NCBI GenBank assembly: GCA_020086605.1
Contig: JACBWW010000004.1
Location: 27,102,906-27,166,905, forward strand
Direction of reading: 5' to 3'
DNA: 64,000 nucleotides
Origin: Lanius collurio
Lineage: Eukaryota; Chordata; Aves; Passeriformes; Laniidae
Shown here: piece after piece, positions 33,996-46,100 of the stretch
Position numbering within the stretch: position 1 is the stretch's first letter
How the letters are laid out: each line of letters starts with the position of its first letter
The notes under the pieces: generated by a model
The model's input: the letters and a program-made list of their open reading frames with translations, nothing else
Told to the model about the DNA's origin: nothing
Database searches by the model: none
Translations under genes and position numbers: made by a program

Positions 33996-36900
33996 CTAAC
34001 TCACAAAGTCATATATGCATAAGATATTTGTGTGCACAGCTCCATCATGTGAAATCTTTCTTGTGCATATACCTGTTCTCTGATTAACCAGAGGAATGGA
34101 AACTTTCAGCATGATATTAGACTAATTTTTTTCCATTGATAAGAATAAATTAAAACCTTTCCAGACTTATAATTGTAAGAAGCAGTACAAATGTACTGTA
34201 ATTGGCTATGTTTTAAAGTGTTTTTTAATTTCTTCCTAATTAAAGTCATAGGTTTCCAGACATGCTACTATATAAGTCATTAATACAAAGGAGACATAGA
34301 CTTTGTTTGGCAAGTCTCAGAGTGTAAAACTCCTTAACTATATTTTACACCTACAGTTTTCAAGCCTTGGCAAACAGTTTAAAATGGAGAGATCTGAAAG
34401 CAGGTAAAATTTCTGGCATTAGACTAGAGTGTAGTGTTTAAAGTTCAGATCCACCAGCAAGCTGAAACATGGTTTAAGAAGGATAACTTTGTTGTTTTTT
34501 GTTACAATGTCCTATAGAGCACATGCCAACACATATAGAGTCTGATTCTGCTGTCAGCTATACTAAAGTAAATCCAGAAGTACTTCAATGAAGTTTGCTG
34601 AATTGCACTATATTCCTATTTATGTTCAGAAGGAAAAAGCTCCTTAATTTCTAAGACGAGCTAGTCACAAGGTGTTATGAACACACAGACTTTCAAAGCC
34701 TAGAGATTTATCAAAAAGGTGGGTCCTGCAGAGTGCTATGAGAGTTCCTTGGCCAGGGTTTAGACTGTACATTATCTAGTTGCCATCTGTAAGTTAAGGG
34801 AAAACAATTATCTCTGTTCAGAAGCTCAGCTTTGGCTGTAGCATGATGTGCCATAGTTTGAGCCTTTCTCATGTGAGGAGTCGGCTGGGAGCATTCACAG
34901 AGACAGACACAAGCAGCTGCAGGTACTAACTTATGTCTATGTCTACTGATGGTGATTTTATCATGCCTCTGGTTCCTGAATTTTCTCTTCAAGAGATAAA
35001 TTGTCCCAACTGTGCTGTATTTCTGTCTCTGTATCTCCCATAAGAAGGTTTGTAACCACAGTGCTCACTAGGTTGTGGGTATAATGATGTGTAATCATAC
35101 TAACTGTAAAAGGGTGACATAGAACTGATGCTGTTAAATTGAGCACCCAGAGACAAAAAAAAAACCTCAACTTTTAGGAAGAATGAAGGGCCTTTGACTC
35201 AGCTGACTGTAGCTGCTTTCCCTGTATGGATTTTTTCTGTTGCTGCTCAGATCATCAGCACTCAGTGAAGTTTTGTGCTGTCTCACACCCACTACTCATG
35301 AGCCCCTGTGTGATTTATTGGCACTCCTAGACAAGCTGGGGCTCCTTGCTCTCTTGGCCTACCACCTTCTATTTCTTCCTATCCATGAGGAGTTGTGCCA
35401 CACTAATCCACCCCCACCCTGAGATGTCCCACCATCCTTATCCCACTAGTGAACATCCTATATACAGCATATATAGCATATAGAGAGATGGTGGATAGAT
35501 GGGTGTCTCTTTTGAACCTGTTTTAGGCAATGCACTTTCATGTTTGTTACAAAAGTTTCACACCAGGAAAAGAAGACAGCTAGGGTATCACGAAAAGATG
35601 ATAAGAGAGAAGACAGGGATGCCAGGAGGAAGCAGGTTGCTGTAGTCTTTCTCAGAGACATTTTGCACTGAATGCACTTTGTCCCAAATACTGTTCACTG
35701 CCTTGCAACAACCCAGGTGGCAAACACTGCAATCTTTTGCCCAAGGGCACCCAAGCCTACGCTGCCTGGATAGTGCATTCATCCTCAGACAGTAGGCTGA
35801 GCTGGGCTGGGCCAGGGAAAGTGAGGACTCTCCAAATATACTAATAAACTTGGGCTTGTAGGCAGCCAAGAATGAAGAATTTGCTATTCAGTTCAGCCAT
35901 TGACAAGGTTGGGGAATTTGGTGTCCAAGCCTCTGTGCCTGAAACTTCTATCTGCAGCTGATCCTCAGTATCCATCTTCATCAGCAGACCAGCAAGAGGC
36001 ACCAGAGCCCACGGCACTCTCCTAGATGAGTAGCCAAACCACTAGCCTACAGAGATTTTAGTGCTTTCTTTCTCTCTGTTTGCACTGTTCTTCACACAAT
36101 AGAAACAGGGCAACAATTGGGGCAGAGCTCACTATTGGAGTGATTCACTACCCTGTCCAGGCAACATTCTCATGGATCTTTCCATTTAGATGGAGTCCCA
36201 AAAATGCAACCAATATAGTACAGACTTAACAGCTATAACACATTGAGTTGCTTTCTTAGCACATCTTATTGATGGATTTGTCAATAACAGCAAAAAAAAA
36301 AAAATATTTTTAAATACACTGATGCAGGAGGGGCTGTTTTTGGTAACTTCTCATTTAAGCCAAGGTGTTAAACTGGCCTGAAGGCTTTTACAAGAAGCAG
36401 CATTAGTGAACCTCCTTACTTTTAAGAACAGGCAGAAGCTGCACACGTGGCTGCTTGCATTAAAGGGCATATATCTCTGAACTCTGGTCCAAGACAAGTC
36501 CAGCTCAGAGAATTGCCATTAATTAACCTCTGTCTGCTATTAAACAGCTGAGATCATCTAAAATACTCATGCAATCAAAACACCTCCAGAAGCATGGTTC
36601 AGCCTCTTCATCTCCATCAGGTTAGGACCTGTTTGTAGGTGCAGTGTCCTGTCTTATTCTTTGTGCCAGCTCTGACATATTGTTGAGTCAGGTTAGCTTA
36701 TAAAACTAGGTGAAAAATCTTTCATTCTTTTGCTGGATGAGTTTTATGTCCCTCCAGAAGCTGAATAAACGTTTCACTGGGCAGAGCTGACAGAAGTGAG
36801 AAAATGTCAATGTGGCTAGGCACAGAGGAAGAAGCTGTGGGGCAAAGGGAATACGTAATTCAGTGCTTTGGAATACCCTCAGCATTCAGTAAAAGGCTGC

Positions 36901-38069
36901 ATTCAATTGGGTGCTTAAACTGAGAACTTTTACATAAATAAAACCATTCACTGCGTTCTTTCTGAATGAAAGGTGTATAATCAATCATCAACAAAAACAT
37001 CAGGCCAGAATGAGCAACAAAATGTTATGGGAAGATCTAATGTAACAACTTCAGTGATGTAGGGATTCACATAAAGGAGAGACCTAAGTGAGTTTATCCA
37101 CACCTCATGCCTCCGGACTTCTTTCATCTTATCCTGGTGGGACATAAAAATAATAGAGAGAAAACCCTAACCTCTTCAAGATGAAATAAAATAACTGCTT
37201 AACAACTACACAGTTAATTGCAGTTTTGTTGGCTGGCTGGAAGTAACCCTATGAATTAGATAAAGGCACATTTACACTGTAAAAGCCTCTATTCAGAGCA
37301 AAAGAATGCAGTAGTGAGCTACTGTCTGAAGCCAAAAAGCTAATGTGTATAGCTTTTTGAGTCCAGAGAGTCCTCTGTTGCAAACAGGATCTGCAAAATG
37401 CATGAGACAAGTGTCTTAAATTCTTGAGGTATCCAAAAGATCACTCTACACAGCAGCGGTGTTACAGCTGTTACAATAGGAGCCTGTGCTGGACTGGAAA
37501 ACCATCAGGTTGACTCAGCACCCATGTCACTCTATCTTAGATGTGCTATCTTCTGGAAAGGAGAAAACCTTTTAAGGTAGATCAACTGGGGTTTGTCTCA
37601 AATAACCTTTTTTTTTTAACCTCCTCATTATATCTGGGAGAAACCTGAGCTCAGTGCACAACTGAAGCTACAAAAGGTCTTGCAGAATTGCATAGAGATG
37701 AAGGATTACACTTTAGACATAGCTGCCACATAAAACCCTGCTGAAGGTAGTCACAAAACTATAACAGACCAATAAAATTGTTGCAAAAGGAAAAGGCTGT
37801 AAATGGCTAGAAATATCAATGTGTTTCATCCTTAGGAATTTGTCACTGAGTGCACTGTTCAGGGATTTGCTCAGCAGCATTTGGCATACTTCCTCATCCT
37901 CTCATTCCCTGAGGGGAATGCTGCCAATCTGCCTGCATCTGCCAGAGCTGTAGGCAGCATCTTTGATTCAGGTCTCAGTCAGGACCCTAAGTCCAGTCAG
38001 TGTCTTAAAAATCCCCCAAAATATCTTAAAAAAAAAAAAAAATTGCCCAACATCCCCATTTTATGTATA
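33996..38069. other. Unique DNA, no gene seen
   Basis: About 4 kb without a supported gene or recognisable repeat, except for A/T runs at about 36291-36303 and an A run at 38027-38042. The segment 36490-36560 (AATTGCCATTAATTAACC and CAGCTG words) has the look of conserved regulatory DNA but is unproven. The open frames at 34711-35170 and 35458-35869 (minus) are under 95 codons and unrecognised. Confidence 0.5.
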
Positions 38070-40545
38070 TCATATCATTTTATATGGGGTTGGGTTGGAA
38101 GGGACCTCAAAGATCATCCAGTTTCAACCCTCCCACCATGGACAGGGACACCTTTTGCTAGACCAGGTTGTTCAGAGTCCCATCCAACCTGGCCTTGAAA
38201 ACTTCCAGGGATGGGACATCCACAGCTGCTCTGGGCAACCTGTTCCAGTGCCTCACCACTCTCACAGTAAAGAATTTATTCCCAAAATCTAATCTAAATA
38301 CACTCTCTTTTTGTAACCATTCCCCCTTGTCCCAGCAGTACATACCTTTGTAAATAGTCTCTCTCCATCTCTTTTTTAGGCTCCCTTTAGGTACTCAAAG
38401 ACAACAATTAGGTGTCCCTGGAGCCTTCTTTTCTCCAGGATGGACAATCCCAATTCTCTGAGCTCTTCCTCACAGGAGTAGTGTTCCATTCTTTTAATCA
38501 TCTTGGTGGCCCTCTTATGGCCCTTCCAATTGGCCCATATCATTCCTGGGACCCCAGAGCTGGATGCAGCACTGCAGGTGGGGTCTCACCAGAGCAGAGC
38601 AGAGGGGCAGAATCCCCTCCTGGCCCTGCTGACCACGCTGCTTTGGATGCAGCCCAGGACACACTTGGCTCTCTGGGCTGGGAGTGCCCATGGCTGGGTC
38701 ATGTCCATTCTCTCACCCACTGGCACCCCCAAGTCCTTCTGGGCAGGGCTGCTCTTGGTCTGTCCATCCCCAGCCTGTGTTGATACCAGGGATTGCCCTG
38801 AATCAGTCAAAGGACTTTGCACTTGGTCTTTTTAAACTTCATGAGATTCCCATGGCACACTTCTTGAGCTTGTCCAGGTCCCTCTGGATGACATCCCATC
38901 CTTTAAGTGTGGCAAATGCACCCTCAGCTGGGTGTTATCTGCAAACCTGCTGAGGATGCACTCGATCTCACTGTGTCATTAATTAACCCTGATCCCAGTA
39001 TGGACCCCAAGGGATACCACTTGTCCCTGATGTCCATCAGGACTCTGAGCTGTTGACCACTACCCTCTGGATGTGTCCATCCAACCAATTCCTTATCCAC
39101 CTAACAGTCCACCCATCAAGTCCATGTCTCTGCAGTTCAGAGAGAAGGATGCTGTGGAGGACCATGTCAAAGGCTTTACAGAAATCCAGATAAAAGGACA
39201 CTTGTGCCCTTCCCCTGTGCACTGGAGTCACTCCATCATATATGGCCACTGGGTTGGTTAGGCGGGACTTGTCCATGTTGAAGCCATGCTGGCTATTCTG
39301 AATCACCTCCCTGTCCTCCATGTGCCATAGCACAGCTTCAAGGAGGATCTCTTCCATGACTTCCAAGGCACAGAACTGAAGCTGACAGTAGTTCCCAAGT
39401 AGTTCCCTCTTTTCCACCCTTTTTAAAAATGAGTGCAGTATTTCTCCTTTTCCAGTCACCTGGGATTTTACCTGGTTGCCATTGTTTTTCAAATACCATG
39501 GAGAGTGGCTTGGCAACTACAGCAGGTGATTTCCTCAGGATTCTGGAATGCTTCTCATCAGGTCCCATATCCTTATATATATTCAGGTTCCTTGGGTAGT
39601 CATGAACCTGATCTATACTTCCAGAGGCAAACATTTTGTTGCCCCAGTCCACATCCTGCTGTCCATTCACTCAAGAGATTTGGGAGAGATGTCATTGAAG
39701 AGTGAGGCAAAAAAATTGAGTACCTCAGCCTTCTCTTCATCTTTGTTACCAGGTTTCCAGCATTGTTTATGAGGTGGGTAAATCTTCTTTGACCTTCTTT
39801 TTCTGGTTAACATACCTGTAGAAGCCCTTCCTTTTATTTGTTGCATCCCTTGCCAGGTTCCGTTTGAGCTTCACCTTGGCCTTTCTCACTCCATCCCTTC
39901 ACAACCAAAACCCATCTTTATCCTCTTCCAAGGTTACCTGTCCTAGTTTCCACAGCCTATGCACTTGCTTCTTGCACTTTTTTTGGCCATCAGTTCCCTA
40001 CTTGGCTATGCTGGTTTGTTGTCTCCCTTGCCTGATCTCTTGCTCCTGGCAATTGCTAGCTCTTGCTCTCTATGGAAGACTTCCTTAAAAATCTGCCAGC
40101 TCTGTTACACCCCCTTGTCACCGAGGGCAGTCTGCCAAGGGATACTATAGACTATCTCCTTGAAGAGCTGGAAGTCTGTTTTACTAAAGTTCAGGGGCCT
40201 AATCTTACTCCTTACCCAAGCCATGTTCCTCAGGACTGTGAATTCCACCAGCATGTGATCATTGCAGCCTCGGCTGCCTCCAGCCTTGACATCACCAGTC
40301 AGCTCACTCATGTTTGTGACCGACGGATCCAGTGCTGCACGCCCTCTGGTAAGGCTGTCTTTTACCTGGCTCAAAAAGTTAAGCATTTCAGGAGCCTCCT
40401 GGGTTGCCTAAAGCTCACCATGCTTCTTTCCCAGTAGATGTCAAGGTGGTTGAAGTCCCTCAGCAGGATGAGAGGCTGAAACCACAATGCCTCCTGTAGC
40501 TGGAGCAAGAAGGCTTGGTCAATAAGCTCCCCTTGATCAGGCATG
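38070..40545 (-). mobile_element. Long CR1 LINE, mid-endonuclease to 3' end
   Basis: This is the largest element in the window, about 2.5 kb on the minus strand. Its 3' end is near 38070, where the complement of the 3' UTR reads GGTTGGGTTGGAAGGGACCT. Moving rightward, the complement contains the C-terminal coding part, the reverse transcriptase (about 38900-39700), the linker and the C-terminal half of the endonuclease, ending near 40545. The 5' UTR, ORF1 and endonuclease N-terminus are missing, so it is a 5'-truncated insertion. The coding frame is broken many times. A 238-bp stretch (38548-38785) is far less diverged from the copy at 51979-52740 than the rest. Confidence 0.95.
38160..40540 (-). 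pseudogene. CR1 ORF2 remnant: endonuclease C-terminus, RT, C-terminal part
   Basis: Several minus-strand frames together spell a CR1 ORF2. At 40386-40105 the C-terminal endonuclease shows SRGCNDHMLVEFTVLRNMAW and LNFSKTDFQLFKE. At 39670-39338 the RT entry shows YKDMGPD, VVAKPLSMVFEKQWQPGKIP and IFKKGGK. At 39516-39037 (159 codons) residues about 109-117 read YLDFCKAFD, so RT motif A with its Asp is intact. The catalytic FADD motif reads FADN at 38945-38934. Just after that, part of the LFNIFINDL block is deleted. At 38343-38158 the end of the protein shows FFTVRVVRHWNRLPRAAVD and SLEVFKARLDG. With many frameshifts and a changed catalytic residue it cannot encode an active enzyme. Confidence 0.92.
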
Positions 40546-42618
40546 ACCATTTTTGCACGATATTATAGCTAAGTGTTTTATTGACAAGGAAAACAAGCAG
40601 TGTAAGAGTATTTGAACAATTGTTTAAAGAAAATAGCCTCTAAATGTAAACATGTGGATTTGGAATTAAAACCTGATTTTAGGAGTTAAAATAATTTAGC
40701 CGTAATTCAATCAGAAGCTATACGAGCTTCACTTTTCCAAGCAAAGAAATTGAAAATGCAAACTAATAGCAGTGCACTGAAATTTACAGGTTTTTCACCT
40801 ACTTTGTAATCAAACACTCTTTGAAGCTTAATTGTAGCATGTTTGATGTAGGCACTGATTTTGTTGAAACTGTATGTACAGCCAGTGCAAACAATCCAAT
40901 AATCCTGAGCCTTTTTTTTTGACTCCATAACTATTTTAATGGCTTTTTCCACATTTATTGCTGGCAACAGTGTACCTTCACAGAAGCTGAGTTGTGCTTT
41001 TTGTGTTGGTTTTGTTCTTGATTTACAGGCAAGCTCTTTAACTGAGCTCTTAAGAACACACTCAGCATTCAGAACCTTTGCAAATAGAAGATTATTTTAA
41101 GAAGTTGTTAATATAGTCTGCATGGTGGAACTATGGTGATCATTCTCTGCTATATAGAGCCCTAAATTAAAATAATGAAAATAATCAGGATATTTGCAAC
41201 TTTCTGTGATACATTCAGATAATTCAAGCACCGAGGCTATTAAAGAATGTCTTACAGTCTCTCACAACCCTTTCTTTTTAAGTATTCAGGGGTTTGCCTC
41301 ACTACTGCTTCATTCTCACAGATGTATTTCATCTTTGCATACCAGCACATATTAATGGACTTTTCCTGAAGGTGAGCCAAAGACACCGTCTCTGACACAG
41401 ATTTCCAGTATACTACAGGAAAGTGACAAGGGGATGTGTGAAAACAGTAAAATATCTTTTTTGTATTTTCCAAGTAGCTCTACAAACTCGATGATAAGGT
41501 TAATGCTTGTTTCAATGGTTTTTTAATGGAAAAGATTACACATTATAAAGGAAAAAAATCTGAGTAATAAAAATATTTTAAAGGAATATAAATATTATCA
41601 AAGGGATGTCATAAAAACTCCACAGAATTAAAACTACAGATTTCACAACAAACATTTTTTTGTAAACAGTTACCTTTTTGTGTACAGATCTAAGCTGCAC
41701 ACTGGTAGGTGCAATTGTATCTTTTCACAGTTTGCATTTTGCCATTTTTCACTATCAACACCAGACAAGCCTCACCAGGGAGGAGTGGTTTGTAGAATTA
41801 AGGATGTAGTCCTCTGTAGTACAATGCTGAAGGAAATTTTGTGTCAGTAGTATTTTTATATAATCAAGGTAAATTCAATATGAAGTATGTAGTAAGGTTT
41901 GTATCAGCATTTTGAGGGTCCTCACCAAATCCCAGCCTTTTTGCACACATAACACAGATCAAGATCACTTGATTCAAGTTGTAAACTTATATTTTAAAAA
42001 AATTAAATTAAAATTTAAAATCTGACTGTACAATTTGAATTTGATCCCGTTTATTAGGATTCAGACTTTGCTTACAAGATCACACAATTTTTCTCCACCA
42101 TACATTTTACCTGTAGAAGAATCCTGCTTTCATTTTGCAGGGGATGGAGGAAGGAAGTGAATGAAAGTGTCACAAGTGAAGCACCTCATATGCAGAATCT
42201 TCTGCATAATTTGTCATCAAGAAGAAGAAACACTGGGAAAGGAGCCAGAAGTGTTGGAATTTAAAAAATGAGGTCCTTTGACTAAGGGAGTTACACATTC
42301 CCCAGGAGAATGGGTTTCTCTCCCTGGCACTGCCAAAAGGTTGCTGAGTAACATTTATATGCAAGCACAAAGACTCAGATGAAATTTAGATATTCCTGCT
42401 GTCACTAAAAAGGCTATACATAAGGCGTGTGGCTCAGGAAAGAAAATCTAAGTTAGAGCCCCATTTTTCACTCCAACATTTGTAAAATGGGGGGCCTGAG
42501 GCAGCTGGGAGCAGGTGTCACAACAGCTGCATGCAGAATGACATCTCTTCCCCTTCAACTCTAACCTGGCTTTCATTTTGTCCCCCTTTTCTCCCACTTC
42601 TTCGCACCGGAATTGCAA
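40546..42618. other. AT-rich unique DNA, no gene seen
   Basis: No gene, RNA or recognisable repeat. Open frames do not exceed about 86 codons. Confidence 0.5.
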
Positions 42619-43194
42619 GATTTCAATAAGGATCAATTGGGAAAATTTCAGTCCATTTCACTGCACTTCATGTCATACCATTTGTTTTTATTGTTTTCAC
42701 CCTGGTTCAGAATTCTCTCTCTTTTTTTTTTAGCATTTAATTTCTTCAATCTCTTTTCCTGTCTCTTTGTTTACCTTTCTTCCCTGATTTCAGGATTTCA
42801 ATGCAAATAATTTTGGTAGCTTTCAGTCCTCCTCACTGCACCTCATTTCATCTCAGTACATTTCATTGTAGTCACTCCGTCACTCCACTGCCAAGTTCTC
42901 TTTTATATTCAATTGCAATTTGATCATATCTCCTTTCCAGAGATTTTGTTCTCTGATGTTCTCTGCTTTCAAGATTAAAGGAAATGAAACCTTGTGATTT
43001 CAATGAGGATCAATTGGGCAAGCTTTGGTCCATTTCCCTGCACTTCATGTCATCCCATTCGCTTTTATTGTTTTCACTTTGGTTCAGAATTTTCTCTCTC
43101 TCTCTTTTTTCTTTTTTTTTTTTTTTTTTTTTTTTAATCATTTCATTTCTTCAAATTCCTCTCCGGTCTCTTTGTTTATCTTTCTTCCCTGATT
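42619..43194. repeat. Three-unit imperfect tandem repeat, about 175-202 bp per unit
   Basis: Three head-to-tail units begin with GATTTCAAT: 42619-42793, 42794-42995 and 42996-43194. Units 1 and 3 are most alike; their first about 100 bases differ at roughly 14 positions, and both hold GATCAATTGGG, CTGCACTTCATGTCAT and TTTTATTGTTTTCAC. Unit 2 is more diverged but keeps TTTCAGTCC, CACTGCACCTCAT and CAATTTGATCA. Units 1 and 3 end alike, with TCTTTGTTTA and CTTTCTTCCCTGATT. Unit 3 contains a (CT)n tract and a 24-T run (43112-43135). No protein or known repeat family is recognised. Confidence 0.8.
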
Positions 43195-46100
43195 GACCTT
43201 GCACTCATCCCAGGTGTGTTTGCCCAGTCAATTCTGTTTCCAGGACCAATATCATTCCATTCTTACATTTCATCCATTAATTCATAGGTCCAGACATCTT
43301 GGCCAGCTACTACCCAGGCATCAATTTGCTGCTAAATCTTTACCAGGCTCTGCTTGCTTCAGCTTCTGCAACATACATTTCCTTCTCCATGTTGTCTGTG
43401 CCTAACTTAAACGGGACATCAGAAGGGAAAAAGAGACATCCCCTGAGTTCTCATGGACAAATATTTCCCTGTAAGTATTTACAAATACTTACAGGACATT
43501 TTTTGGTAATATTTAAGACTGTTTCATTTTCAGCAGTCTGAAATTCCTATCTCTGTGGCTTTAAATAATTTTTTAGGATTTCTTCAAGAATATGTTGGAT
43601 TTGGGGGATTTGGGAGGAGAAAAATATGTTAGTGTCTTCCCAGAACAAGGAATTTATTCATTGTAAGCATACAAGAGAATAGGAGCCAGAAACAAATAGA
43701 AAATAAACACCACAACTCATGCTGCCTTTTTTCTAAAATAAGCATGTCATGGTAAAATAATTCCATGTATTCTCACCCACTAAATGTGTGTTGCTTTGCC
43801 TATGATTTTCAATCATGGTTATTGTCAAGCAACCATAGAGTCAACATCTACATGAGGCACATAGTGACAGAGTTCAGAGAAATGCATGCCTGAGTAAATT
43901 TATGTAGTTAGGCATCAGTAATTCCAAAGCATCCCTGCAACTACAGTGACTGACATTGGTGACTTCACTAACATGAATACAGAACAAGATAGTGCATGTA
44001 GAACAAGAAATTATATGTGATTGTCATAGACAGTAATTTCTAAAATCAATGGGTCATATGTTGTGTTGCCATGTTTTTACAACAGTGCTCATGGCAAAGA
44101 ACACATCCTTTCTCCTGTCTGAGCTCAAGAGAAAGTCAAAAAGGACAGTATATTCCTGTCACAGAGAAACAAACCACACTGCAGTAATTATAAGGAGCAA
44201 AACAGGCAATCCTCTGCTGTCTCATTTGCCTTAACTGCTTCTAAGTTAGGTTGAGGGAAGAAAGCTACAAGATGGGACCTGCCCAGTATTGAACATTATT
44301 TTTAGGAGCATTCTTTCTTTATTCTTTCATCCTTGGTTGACCTGAAAACATACTGCAATAAAGTTTTGCTTCTGGGTGTTCAGCTCAAAGTGAGGTTCTA
44401 GCATTACTTTATACATTGTAAATTATATTACAGGAAATGTAAATTATTTCTGCAGCCTGATCTTTTAAGTGTTCTCAAAAAGGAAATAGTTCAATGGATA
44501 TTATTTTAACATCTGGTGTGTTTGATCTTTCTGCGAAATCATCGTGTAAAGCACTATGCTACAGAACCTTGCTATTTCTTATCTCTCACTGAATACCTGC
44601 TACTGGGAACTATTGGAAACACCATTGCAACAAGGGATCAAATTATATTTCATATGTATAGAATTTTATTATTAAATTAATGTAATTCTGCTCTTCATGT
44701 GTGCAAACTGGGTTGCAGTTCATAGATGGAAACAGAATGGGGAAGAAATCTCAGTTACCCGAGATGCTATAAATTTACAGTACAAAGCTGGCATGAAAAC
44801 CATTCTGTCTTACTTCAGTGGCAGCATGATGCCTTTCTAAAGATGAACTGCAGTTGCCATTTTAGGATTCATTTACAGAGTACCATCATTCCATAAACCA
44901 CATGTTTCTTACTGTAATGCGAAGTAATTAATTGTGGAAAACTCAATTGTGCCAGCCCTGAATTACATTTATAAACATTGAAAATGCAGGTACCCATCTC
45001 AACAAAAGAAAAATAACTGTTCATCTGTGTAAATAATTTGGGAAAGAGATTTCTAACAGATGTCCAGATTGATGGTCTTTTTAAGGGAGACATTATGCAC
45101 TGGAACGGTGCCAAAGAAATGTTAGCTGTATATTATGAAAATTATTATTTTTGTACAATACATTTCATAGAAAAAACTCTAACCTCGGTCCTTGAAAAAT
45201 GATGCTTTTTCTTTTATAGCTATTTACCTGCTCCAGAAAAGCAGACAGACTGCAAGCTGTACACAAGAACACAAATGATTAACTTTATGCTTGTGATTAT
45301 TCTAAGTTCTCATATTTTTACTATAGGGCTTAGAAAGCATAGTCATATATCTCTTATATTCTGTGGCTGGTTATACATGAGAACAGCGCAAAATCCATTA
45401 AATTTTAAGATCATCTTAGGCCTGCAGTAGCAAGAGTGTCATCAATTAACATTCCAGAGAGATCATCACTTTGGAAATCAAAACAGTAATAATTGGTGTG
45501 TAAACATATATATCTATACACATAAAATGTTGAGGTACAGCTTGATCTTAAAGTGTGAAATTAGATTTGCACACAGATGTGAAAACTCCATAAGGTCTGT
45601 TCACTGCTTAAGCAGTGCAAAATCTTACACAAAATTTGGCTCCCAATCACTGTTTATCTGCCTTATGTTGCACTCTATATCTGAAAAGGAAAAGAGAAAT
45701 AAATTAGTAATTTTTTAAAAGTGTGCACATCTGCTCAAGAAACAGGCACTCTATGTGTTCCCTAGTTATACTGGTAATTTCAATAAACTGCATTTGGAAA
45801 AAAGGCAGTAATTAATCTTTAAGGTTCTTCTCTGAAAGTCATATGGTTTTAGCATAATTTTAGAACCATTCAAAAAAAAAAAGGTAAAAATAACAACTCA
45901 GCTATTTCTGGTAATATTATTAGAAAAAAAAAATACTTTTGTGTTGTTGTCCTAGTAAGGAATGTCTGTTATAGTGCTTGAACTTTATTTTACCAATGTC
46001 TGTGGAATGATGGCCAGAGAGTCCAGCAGCATTAATGATTTAGTGGACTATCCCCGTTCAGTGCTTAATCTCTCAGCGGATGCTTCTTGGACAGTAGCTC

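Noticed and set aside
38412..38835. Open frames of 89-123 codons on the plus strand that share a long near-identical peptide with frames at 52323-52728, looking like a duplicated gene family
   Set aside because: Both sets lie antisense to CR1 ORF2 remnants that read clearly on the minus strand. The shared peptide is the translation of the near-identical CR1 tract.
40063..40437. 124-codon plus-strand open frame
   Set aside because: The minus strand here carries the CR1 endonuclease remnant (GCNDHMLVEF), so this frame is its shadow.
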